33,145 nucleotides of DNA, taken from positions 1 to 33,145 of the forward strand of contig JAIXTY010000260.1 of the NCBI GenBank assembly GCA_027483705.1. The letters run 5' to 3'. This DNA comes from Rubrivivax sp. (lineage in GTDB: Bacteria; Pseudomonadota; Gammaproteobacteria; Burkholderiales; Burkholderiaceae_C). This document shows, in pieces, positions 26,385 through 33,145 of this stretch (positions are counted from its first letter, which is position 1; every line of letters starts with the position of its first letter). The translations under genes and the position numbers were made by a program. The notes under the pieces were generated by a model. That model saw only the letters and a list, made by a program, of their open reading frames with translations, made no database searches and was not told the origin of the DNA.

Positions 26385-27286
26385 TGCGCGTGCTGCTGAC
26401 CGGCCGCTTCGACGCCGGCGAGCGCGAGGCCTGGGCCGCGGAACTCGCGCGTCAGCTGCCCGAGGCGCACTGGCTCGACGACGCCGAGGCCGACGCCGCG
26501 CCGGCCGGCATCACCGCCGCCGTGGTGGCCAACCCCGCGCCCGGCCGCCTGGTGCGGCTGCCCGACCTGCGCCTGATCCAGAGCCTCTGGGCCGGCGTCG
26601 ACAAGCTTCTGGCCGACACCACGCTGCCGCCTTCGGTGCCGATCGCGCGCATGGTGGACCCGGCGATGAACGCCGCGATGGCCGAGACGGCGCTGTGGGC
26701 CGTGCTGGCGCTGCACCGCGGCTTCTTCACCTATCAGGCGCAGCAGCGCCAGGGCCAGTGGCAACCGCTGCCGCAGCGCCGCGCCGACGAGGTGCCGGTG
26801 CTGGTGCTGGGCCGCGGCCAGATGGGCGGCACGGCAGCGGCGCGGCTGGCCGCCCAGGGCTACCCGGTGCAGACCTGGGGGCGCAGCGACGGTGCGCTGG
26901 CGCCGCGGCTGGCTACCGCGCAGGTGGTGGTGAACCTGCTGCCGCTGACGCCCGAGACCCGCGGCCTCATCGATGCCCGCTTCCTGGCCGCGCTGCCCCG
27001 CGGAGCGGCGCTCGTGAACCTGGCACGCGGCGCACACGTGGTCGATGCCGACCTGCTGGCCGCGCTCGACAGCGGCCATCTCGCACACGCCGTGCTCGAC
27101 GTGTTCCACACCGAGCCGCTGCCCGCGGGCCACGCGTTCTGGCAGCACCCGCGCGTGACGGTGCTGCCACACGCCGCCGCCGCCACCGACGAGCGCAGCG
27201 CCGCCGCCGTGGTGGTGGCCAACCTGCGCGCGCTGCAGGCCGGAACGCCGATCGCGAACTTCGTTGACCGCGGCCGCGGCTACTGA
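26384..27286 (+). CDS. ghrA: Glyoxylate/hydroxypyruvate reductase (D-2-hydroxyacid dehydrogenase)
   Basis: A 300-residue NAD(P)H-dependent reductase of the GhrA type, which reduces glyoxylate and hydroxypyruvate. Features: LIQSLWAGVDKLL (substrate-side loop), the nucleotide fold GRGQMGG near residue 145, LLPLTPETRGLI, the catalytic Arg in NLARGAHVVDADLL, the Glu in LDVFHTEPLP, and the catalytic His in TVLPHAAAAT. The loop after the nucleotide motif is about 15-17 residues shorter than in the Escherichia coli protein. The ATG at 26384 overlaps the pncC stop. The 3' end overlaps the convergent MBL-fold gene by seven bases. Confidence 0.88.
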   Translation: MRVLLTGRFDAGEREAWAAELARQLPEAHWLDDAEADAAPAGITAAVVANPAPGRLVRLPDLRLIQSLWAGVDKLLADTTLPPSVPIARMVDPAMNAAMAETALWAVLALHRGFFTYQAQQRQGQWQPLPQRRADEVPVLVLGRGQMGGTAAARLAAQGYPVQTWGRSDGALAPRLATAQVVVNLLPLTPETRGLIDARFLAALPRGAALVNLARGAHVVDADLLAALDSGHLAHAVLDVFHTEPLPAGHAFWQHPRVTVLPHAAAATDERSAAAVVVANLRALQAGTPIANFVDRGRGY

Positions 27287-28332
27287 GCTCGCCGCCGGAT
27301 CACCAGCGCCTCGCCCGGCTTCGGCGCGATGAAGCGGTCGTCGGCCAGGCCCGCGGCCCGGCGCGCCTCGGCCAGCAGGCGCGGCGCTTCGCCGTGCGGC
27401 TCGAAGGCCAGCTGTACGACGTCGTAGTGGTGGGCCAGCGCGCGCGCCGCGCCGCTGTCCTGCAGCAACTTCACGGCCTGGGCCGGCGTGACGTGGGCCT
27501 CGCCCATGAAGCTGGGCGGGTCGTAGGCGCCGATGGGCAGGATCGCCAGGTCCAGCGGGCCGTGCTTGCGGCCCGTGGCGGCGGCAAAGGGGCCGTAGCC
27601 GGTGTCGCCCACATGCCAGATGCGGAAGCCGCCGGCCGCGATGACGTAGGCCGCCCACAGCGTCTTCTGCTGATCCAGCAGGCCGCGGCCCGAGCCGTGG
27701 CGCATGGGCTCCAGGTGCACGGTGGCCGCGCCGACGGTGACGCTGTCGCCCCAGTCGTGCTGGCTCACGGTGCTGGCGGGCATCCAGCCCTGCACGCTCT
27801 TCTTCAGCCCCAGCGGCACGATGACGCGCGGCTTGTCGCGGGCGTCGATGGCGCGCAGCGTCTCGGGGTCGAGGTGGTCGTGGTGGTCGTGCGTGATCAG
27901 CACGAGGTCGATCTTCGGCATCGCCGCCAGCGCAAAGGCCGGCGGCGTGACGCGCTTCGGCCCCGCCCACGAGAATGGTGATGCGCGCTCCGACCACCAC
28001 GGGTCCGTCAGGATGTTGAGGCCGGCCACCTGCACCAAGAGCGTGGCGTGGCCAATGGCGGTGACCCGCGCCTCGTCGCCATCCACGCGCGCCGGCGGTG
28101 GCTGCAGGCCGGCGGGCAGTGGCACGGCCTCGGGCCACTCGGCCTGCGAGCGTTCGAGCCGCAGCTTCAGGTAACCCCAGGGCGTGCCCTCGCGCGGCTG
28201 GCCGGGGTTGAAAAAGCGGGTGCCATCGAAGTGGTCGCTGGGCGGGCCTTCGTGCAGCGCGCCGCAGCCGGCGGTCAGCAGGGCCGCGAGCGCCAAGGTG
28301 GCGAGGGCGGCTCGGGAGTGGGGGCGGTTCAT
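27280..28332 (-). CDS. MBL-fold metallo-hydrolase lipoprotein (NAPE-PLD/UlaG-like)
   Basis: A 350-residue exported metallo-hydrolase. The N-terminus is a lipoprotein signal with lipobox LTAGC and Cys23. The catalytic domain has ILTDPWWSERASPF, the zinc motif THDHHDHLD at residues 147-155, an EPMRHGSGRG loop with a further His, the bridging Asp in WHVGDTGYGP, and a C-terminal ALAHHYDV. This pattern is that of the NAPE-PLD-like group (Zn-dependent phosphodiesterase/hydrolase), seen in many bacteria as an exported lipoprotein. The substrate is unknown; a phospholipid-derived compound is a guess. The stop overlaps ghrA by seven bases. The start codon at 28332 is 63 bases from the divergent dcyD-like gene. 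Confidence 0.9.
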   Translation of the reverse strand: MNRPHSRAALATLALAALLTAGCGALHEGPPSDHFDGTRFFNPGQPREGTPWGYLKLRLERSQAEWPEAVPLPAGLQPPPARVDGDEARVTAIGHATLLVQVAGLNILTDPWWSERASPFSWAGPKRVTPPAFALAAMPKIDLVLITHDHHDHLDPETLRAIDARDKPRVIVPLGLKKSVQGWMPASTVSQHDWGDSVTVGAATVHLEPMRHGSGRGLLDQQKTLWAAYVIAAGGFRIWHVGDTGYGPFAAATGRKHGPLDLAILPIGAYDPPSFMGEAHVTPAQAVKLLQDSGAARALAHHYDVVQLAFEPHGEAPRLLAEARRAAGLADDRFIAPKPGEALVIRRRAQ

Positions 28333-28395
28333 CGGTCGATGCTAGGGCGCGCAGAATGTCCCGTCTTCGCACCCCCGAACCCGCATACACCCGCC

Positions 28396-29433
28396 ATGGA
28401 CCTCGCCCGCTTCCCCCGCCGCCGCTACACCGAAGGCGCCACGCCCATCGAGCCGCTGCCGCGCTTCAGCGCGGCGCTGGCCGCCAGCTGCCCCGGCGGC
28501 CGCGGGCCCGAGGTGTGGATCAAGCGCGACGACCTGCTGGGCCTTTCGCCCGGCGGCAACAAGACGCGCAAGCTCGAGTTCCTGGTGGCCGACGCGCTGG
28601 CGCAGGGCTGCGACACGCTCGTCACCTGCGGCGCGCCGCAGAGCAACCACTGCCGCATCACGCTGGCCGCCGCGGTGAAGGAGGGGCTGAAGTGCCGTTT
28701 CGTCATCGAGGAGCGCATCCCGAACAGCTTCGATGCCGAAGGCGGTGGCAACCACTACCTGTTCCGGCTGCTCGGGGTGGAGGCCATCACCGTCGTGCCC
28801 GCGGGCACCGACATGGCCGCAGCCATGCAGCAGGTGGCCGACGAGCTGAAGGCCCTGGGCCGCAAGGCCTACATCATTGCCGGCGGCGGCAGCAACGCGC
28901 TCGGCGGCCTGGGCTACGTGGCCTGCGCGCAGGAGCTGCAGCAGCAGCTCTTCGAACGCGGCCTGGCCATCGACCACCTCGTGGTCGGCAGCGGCAGCTC
29001 GGGCACGCACGGCGGCCTGGTGGCCGGCTTCCTGGGCAACGGCATCACCATCCCCATCACCGGCATCGGCGTGAGCCGCGATCCCGCCCAGCAGCAGCCG
29101 CTGGTGCTGAAGGAAGCCCAGGCGGTGTGCGCGCTGCTGGGGCTGCCGATCACGGTGCGGCCCGAAGACGTGCACTGCGTCGGCGGCTACTGGCAGCCGA
29201 AGTACTCGGTGCCCAACGCGCGCATGGTGGAGGCGGTGCAGATGCTGGCCCGCACCGATGCCATCCTCCTGGACCCGGTCTACACCGGCAAGGTGATGGC
29301 CGGGCTCATCGGCCTGGCACGCGAGGGCGTCTTCAAGCCCGGCGAGCGCGTGATGTTCCTGCACACCGGCGGCATGACCTCGCTGTTCCCGTACCAGCGC
29401 GTGGTGCTGGGGCAGGACGAGGTCGCGCCCTGA
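28396..29433 (+). CDS. D-cysteine desulfhydrase / ACC-deaminase family PLP enzyme
   Basis: A 345-residue fold-type II pyridoxal-phosphate enzyme. The start FPRRRYTEGATPIEPLPRFS, then WIKRDDLLGLSPGGNKTRKL with the PLP Lys56, CGAPQSNHCR near residues 78-87, and the phosphate-binding GSGSSGTHGG are clear. The end has LLDPVYTGKVMAGL and FLHTGG. In ACC deaminase the residue before the two glycines is Leu (322); here it is Thr, as known for D-cysteine desulfhydrases. The Glu of the ACC deaminase YGLPNEG site is Ala here (YSVPNARM). So D-cysteine desulfhydrase (or L-cysteate sulfo-lyase, a close relative) fits better than ACC deaminase. The ATG at 28396 is used; no strong ribosome binding site is visible. 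Confidence 0.88.
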   Translation: MDLARFPRRRYTEGATPIEPLPRFSAALAASCPGGRGPEVWIKRDDLLGLSPGGNKTRKLEFLVADALAQGCDTLVTCGAPQSNHCRITLAAAVKEGLKCRFVIEERIPNSFDAEGGGNHYLFRLLGVEAITVVPAGTDMAAAMQQVADELKALGRKAYIIAGGGSNALGGLGYVACAQELQQQLFERGLAIDHLVVGSGSSGTHGGLVAGFLGNGITIPITGIGVSRDPAQQQPLVLKEAQAVCALLGLPITVRPEDVHCVGGYWQPKYSVPNARMVEAVQMLARTDAILLDPVYTGKVMAGLIGLAREGVFKPGERVMFLHTGGMTSLFPYQRVVLGQDEVAP

Positions 29434-29451
29434 ACGTGTCGGCCCGCGCGC

Positions 29452-30546
29452 TCAGGCGCTGAGCGCCAGCCGCACGCGGCGGCCCTTGCCCGCCCCCGCG
29501 GGTGCCGGCGCCGCGGCCTCCAGCATCACCAGCATCCAGCGGCGCAGCGCGTCCCAGGGTTCGGCCGGCCAGTCGGGGTGCGGCAGGCCCTTGCACAGGC
29601 CGTCGCACACGGCGGCGGCGTCCAGCAGGTAGGCCACCTGGTGCTCGGCCAGCAGCGGCGCGACACGCTCCAGAGCACGCTGGCGGCTGCCCCATACGCG
29701 GGCCTCCTGGATGGCCATGCCGATGGGGCGGCCGTCGCGCAGCGCGACCGTCACGCGCGCCAGCGCGCGCACGTCTTCGGCCAGCAGCCAGTGCACGCGC
29801 ACGGCGGCTTCGCCTTCGGCGCGCAGGCCGTCCAGCATGCGCAGCGCCCGTGCCGTCTGCCCGCCCCACACGGCCTCGGACAGCTGGCCGATGTCGTAGC
29901 GGGCCACGTTCAGCACCGCGGCCTCCACCTGCTCGTAGCGCAGCTCGCCGGGGCCGTGCAGCAGCGCGAGTTTCTGCAGTTCTTGATGCGCGGCGAGCAG
30001 GTTGCCCTCGACGCTGTCGGCAAAGAAGGCCAGCGTGCGCTGGCCCTCCTCGCCCTGCACCACACGTTGCTGCTGGCGCGACAGGCGCTGCGCCAGCCAG
30101 GCCGGCAGCGCATGGCGCGGCACGGGCTCCACGCGCACGCTGGCGCCGGCGCCGTCGAGCGCCGAGAACCACGCGCTCTTCAGGCTGGCGCCGTCCAGGC
30201 CCGGCAGCGTGACGAGCGTGAGCACGTCGTCGCAGGCGTGCTCGACGTAGCGCTGCAGCGCCTCGGAGCCGTCTTTGCCCGGTTTGCCCGAGGGGATGCG
30301 GATCTCGATCAGCTGCCGCTCGGCAAACAGGCTCATGGCCTGCGCGGCGCCGATGACGGCGCTCCAGTCGAAGTGCGCGCCGGCCACCGTGAACACCTGG
30401 CGCTCGGTGAAGCCGGCGGCGCGCGCGGCGGCGCGGATGGCATCGGCGGCTTCCTGCGCCAGCAGCGGCTCGTCGCCGTGCACCGTGTACAGGCGCTTCA
30501 GGCCGCGGGCCAGCGTGGCGTCGAGGGCGTCGGCGCGGATCTGCAT
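29452..30546 (-). CDS. holA: DNA polymerase III subunit delta
   Basis: HolA opens the beta sliding clamp within the clamp loader. The protein is 364 residues, from the ATG at 30546. Family features: MQIRADALDATL and YTVHGDEPLLAQEAADAIR at the start, FDWSAVIGAAQAMSLFAERQLIEIRIP (the beta-clamp interaction region with SLF), FFADSVEGNLLAAHQELQKLALL in the middle, and the C-terminal collar domain ending with a basic tail. It follows lptE by 18 bases, and lptE overlaps leuS, so leuS-lptE-holA is one operon, a gene order found widely in Proteobacteria. Confidence 0.95.
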   Translation of the reverse strand: MQIRADALDATLARGLKRLYTVHGDEPLLAQEAADAIRAAARAAGFTERQVFTVAGAHFDWSAVIGAAQAMSLFAERQLIEIRIPSGKPGKDGSEALQRYVEHACDDVLTLVTLPGLDGASLKSAWFSALDGAGASVRVEPVPRHALPAWLAQRLSRQQQRVVQGEEGQRTLAFFADSVEGNLLAAHQELQKLALLHGPGELRYEQVEAAVLNVARYDIGQLSEAVWGGQTARALRMLDGLRAEGEAAVRVHWLLAEDVRALARVTVALRDGRPIGMAIQEARVWGSRQRALERVAPLLAEHQVAYLLDAAAVCDGLCKGLPHPDWPAEPWDALRRWMLVMLEAAAPAPAGAGKGRRVRLALSA

Positions 30547-30564
30547 GGCCGGCGATTGTCGCCC

Positions 30565-31056
30565 TCAGACCGTGATGCTGGCCAGCCGGCGCAGCACCTG
30601 CTGCACCACGTCGGCCTGCATCTCGCGGTAGAGCTCGGCCTCCTCGTGGGCCTTGGCCAGCGCCGCGCTCTCGGTGGTGGAGAGGTCGCGCGCCGCCAGC
30701 AACTCGGCCCGCGGAATGAAGAGCCGGCCCGAAGGCGTGCGCGCGCTGAAGTGGAAGCGCAGCCGCAGCTGCACCTCGCGCACCTGCGCCGCGGCGGTGC
30801 TGGCGACGATGCTCTTGTCGCGCGCGTCGGTCAGCGCCTCCAGCACGACGTCGGCGCGGTCGGGCGCGGGCAGCACCTCCACCTGCTCGCGCAGCACGCG
30901 TGTCAGCTCGGCGGCCAGCGGGCTGCGCGGCGCAAAGCCCACCAGCGCGATCGAGCGGAAGGCCAGCTTCGGCGGCTGCCGGCGCGAGAAGCCGCAGCCG
31001 GCCAGCAGCCCCGCGGCGGCCGGCAGCGCCAGGAACGCCCGTCTAGACGACGACAT
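30565..31056 (-). CDS. lptE: LPS-assembly lipoprotein LptE
   Basis: LptE is the outer-membrane lipoprotein that plugs LptD and assists its folding and LPS insertion. The product is 163 residues with a lipobox LLAGC (Cys21) and the start of the mature part CGFSRRQ. The remaining fold shows the LptE pattern: FRSIALVGF, a helix ([17 protein letters not shown]), [10 protein letters not shown] and a long C-terminal helix ([20 protein letters not shown]). The signal carries SRRAFLA, similar to the twin-arginine motif. The ATG at 31056 overlaps the leuS stop by 14 bases; holA follows after 18 bases. Confidence 0.92.
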   Translation of the reverse strand: MSSSRRAFLALPAAAGLLAGCGFSRRQPPKLAFRSIALVGFAPRSPLAAELTRVLREQVEVLPAPDRADVVLEALTDARDKSIVASTAAAQVREVQLRLRFHFSARTPSGRLFIPRAELLAARDLSTTESAALAKAHEEAELYREMQADVVQQVLRRLASITV

Positions 31057-33145
31057 TCACCAGCCGGCCCGGCACCACGATGACCTTCTTCGCCGGTTTG
31101 CCTTCGCTGAACTTCGCGAACTCCGCGCTCGCCAGCGCCGCGGCCTCGATGGCGGCGCGGTCGGCCGCGGCCGGCACACGCAGCGCACCGCGCAGCTTGC
31201 CGCTGATCTGCAGCACGAGCTCGATCTCGTCCTGCACCAGCGCGGCCTCGTCGACCACGGGCCAGGGCGCGTCGAGCAGGTCGCCGTGCGCGGCCTCGAA
31301 GCCGAGCTCGCGCCACAGCACCCAGCCGATGTGCGGGCAGGCCGGGTACAGCACGCGCAGCAGGATGCCGAAGCCTTCCTTCAGCGCGCCGGGGCCCGCG
31401 CTGGCCGCCGCGGCCTCCAGCGCGTTGAGCATCTTCATCGCGCCGCTGGCCACGGTGTTGTATTGCATGCGCTCGAAGTCGTAGCTCACCTGGCGCAGCA
31501 CGACGTGGATCTCGCGGCGCAGCGCCTTGCTTTCGGCGCTGCCCTCGGGCGCGCCGGCGCCGCGGATGGCCGCGCCGTGCTTCGCGCCGAAGTTCCACAC
31601 GCGGCGCAGGAAGCGGTTGGCGCCTTCGACGCCGGCGTCGTTCCACTCGATGGTCTGCTCGGGCGGGCTGGCGAACATCACGAAGAGGCGCGCCGTGTCG
31701 GCACCGAAGCGCTCGATCACGGCCTGCGGGTCGACGCCGTTGTTCTTGGACTTGGACATCGTCGTCCAGCCCTCGTACTGCACCGGCTGGCCGTCGCGCC
31801 GGGCGGTGGCCGAGACGACATTCGCGTGCTCGTCGCGCACGATGTCCAGGTCGTGGGCCCAGAAGTACTCGCGGCCGGCCTCCACGCTGGTGCGGCTGAA
31901 GGCCTCGTTCAGCACCATGCCCTGCGTCAGCAGCTTCTTGAAGGGCTCGGACACGGTCACGAGGCCCAGGTCGCGCATGGCGCGCGTCCAGAAGCGCGCG
32001 TACAGCAGGTGCAGGATCGCGTGCTCGATGCCGCCGATGTACTGGTCCATCGGCATCCAGTACTGCGTGCCGGCGCCCACCATGGCGTGGTCGAGCGACG
32101 AGTCACAGTAGCGCATGAAGTACCACGAGCTGTCGACGAAGGTGTCGAGCGTGTCGGTCTCGCGCCGCGCCGGCGTGCCGCAGATAGGGCACACCACGCC
32201 GGCGTGGAAGCCCTCGTGCTTGTTGAGCGGGTTGCCGCTGCCGTCGGGGATGCAGTCTTCCGGCAGCACCACCGGCAGGTCACCCTCGGGCACCGGCACG
32301 GCGCCGTGCTCGGGGCAGTGGATGATGGGGATGGGCGTGCCCCAGTAGCGCTGGCGGCTCACGCCCCAGTCGCGCAGCCGCCAGGTCGTCTTCTTCTCGC
32401 CCAGGCCGCGCTCGGCCAGGGCCGCCGCGATGGCGTCGACGGCGTCCGCGTGCGACAGGCCGCTGTACAGATCGGAGTTGATGGTGATGCCGCGGGTCTT
32501 GTCGCCGTACCAGTCCTGCCAGCGGTGGTAGTCGTAGTGCTCGCCGTCGATGTGCACGACCTGCTGGATCTTCAGGCCGTACTTCAGCGCAAACGCGAAG
32601 TCGCGCTCGTCGTGCGCGGGCACGCCCATCACGGCGCCGTCGCCGTAGCTCATCAGCACGTAGTTGCCCACCCACAGCGGCACGCTCTGGCCGGTGAGCG
32701 GGTGCGTGACGACGAGGCCGGTGTCCATGCCTTCCTTGTCGCGCAGCGCGAGTTCGGCCTCGGTCGTGCCACCGAGCTTGCACTTCTCGATGAACGCGGC
32801 CAGCGCCGGGTTGCCGGCGGCGGCGTGCGCGGCCAGCGGGTGCTCGGGCGCGACGGCGCAGAAGGTGACGCCCATGATGGTGTCGGCGCGCGTCGTGAAC
32901 ACGTACATCCGGCCACCCTGGATGGGCGCTCCGTCGTCACCGGCGATGTCGTGCGTGAAGGCGAAGCGCACGCCCTGGCTCTTGCCGATCCAGTGCTCCT
33001 GCATCAGGCGCACGCGCTCGGGCCAGCCGTCCAGGTAGTGCGGCGAGGCGGGGTCGGCCACGCCGGCGAGCAGCTCGTCGGCGTACTTGGTGCTGCGCAG
33101 GTAGTAGCCCGGGCTCTCGCGCTTCTCGACGAGCGCGCCGCTGCG
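31043..33145 (-). CDS. leuS: Leucyl-tRNA synthetase, N-terminus cut off by the window edge
   Basis: LeuRS charges tRNA(Leu) and edits misacylated products. About 700 C-terminal residues are visible of some 860-880; the frame stays open to base 33145, so the true start and the HIGH motif lie beyond the right edge. Seen: the CP1 editing domain ([24 protein letters not shown] and [13 protein letters not shown]), the zinc-like [23 protein letters not shown] segment, and the KMSKS-type loop TMSKSKNNG at about 31735-31762. After these come the [21 protein letters not shown] segment and the C-terminal anticodon-binding and tail regions ([11 protein letters not shown]). The GTG at 33061 is internal and not the start. 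The stop overlaps lptE. Confidence 0.98.
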   Translation of the reverse strand, partial: RSGALVEKRESPGYYLRSTKYADELLAGVADPASPHYLDGWPERVRLMQEHWIGKSQGVRFAFTHDIAGDDGAPIQGGRMYVFTTRADTIMGVTFCAVAPEHPLAAHAAAGNPALAAFIEKCKLGGTTEAELALRDKEGMDTGLVVTHPLTGQSVPLWVGNYVLMSYGDGAVMGVPAHDERDFAFALKYGLKIQQVVHIDGEHYDYHRWQDWYGDKTRGITINSDLYSGLSHADAVDAIAAALAERGLGEKKTTWRLRDWGVSRQRYWGTPIPIIHCPEHGAVPVPEGDLPVVLPEDCIPDGSGNPLNKHEGFHAGVVCPICGTPARRETDTLDTFVDSSWYFMRYCDSSLDHAMVGAGTQYWMPMDQYIGGIEHAILHLLYARFWTRAMRDLGLVTVSEPFKKLLTQGMVLNEAFSRTSVEAGREYFWAHDLDIVRDEHANVVSATARRDGQPVQYEGWTTMSKSKNNGVDPQAVIERFGADTARLFVMFASPPEQTIEWNDAGVEGANRFLRRVWNFGAKHGAAIRGAGAPEGSAESKALRREIHVVLRQVSYDFERMQYNTVASGAMKMLNALEAAAASAGPGALKEGFGILLRVLYPACPHIGWVLWRELGFEAAHGDLLDAPWPVVDEAALVQDEIELVLQISGKLRGALRVPAAADRAAIEAAALASAEFAKFSEGKPAKKVIVVPGRLVNVVV

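Overview
The window is about 33 kb of chromosomal DNA with very high GC content. Gene content and order point to a betaproteobacterium of the order Burkholderiales, probably from the Rubrivivax/Leptothrix/Ideonella side. The pointers are the leuS-lptE-holA block, the amgK | lptD-surA-rsmA block, a maeB next to thiL-pgpA-pncC, a PEP-CTERM protein and a LuxR-type response regulator paired with a PAS histidine kinase. Genus placement is inference. No tRNA, rRNA, insertion sequence, prophage or CRISPR array was recognised, and most of the window is ordinary core chromosome.

Layout. 1-7002: end of gatB, then a DUF4124 protein and pyrE on the minus strand, exonuclease III (xth), a Crp-like protein with an unusual FliG-like tail, an alpha/beta hydrolase and an M20 metallopeptidase. 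7003-11945: an orphan PEP-CTERM protein with a good intrinsic terminator, an ABC exporter, and two adjacent fasciclin (FAS1) genes, one a lipoprotein with three domains and one a secreted single-domain protein. 11946-17651: the envelope block, with amgK (peptidoglycan sugar recycling) divergent from lptD-surA-rsmA. 17652-18880: a small accessory island with a secreted guanyl-specific RNase of the RNase Sa/barnase type followed by its probable inhibitor, a barstar, and a doubtful 73-residue ORF. 18881-27286: maeB divergent from a histidine kinase/response regulator pair (DctS/DctR-like), which runs closely into thiL-pgpA-pncC-ghrA. 27280-33145: a metallo-beta-lactamase-fold lipoprotein, a D-cysteine desulfhydrase-like PLP enzyme, and holA, lptE and leuS (leuS runs off the right edge).

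How the genes work together. LptD (outer-membrane translocon), its partner LptE and the chaperone SurA, which folds outer-membrane proteins, are all here, in two separate blocks. AmgK supplies recycled cell-wall sugar. The kinase/regulator pair may sense C4-dicarboxylates and control the neighbouring malic enzyme. The RNase and barstar form a self-contained toxin/immunity-like or nutritional RNase/inhibitor pair.

Nothing clearly amounts to a wholly new system. The items most worth a second look are the Crp-FliG-like fusion protein, the RNase/barstar pair with its local promoter and inverted repeat, a 54-bp insertion flanked by 20-bp direct repeats at the 3' end of maeB, the half-domain sequence homogenisation inside the triple FAS1 lipoprotein, and a perfect 7-1-7 palindrome between amgK and lptD.
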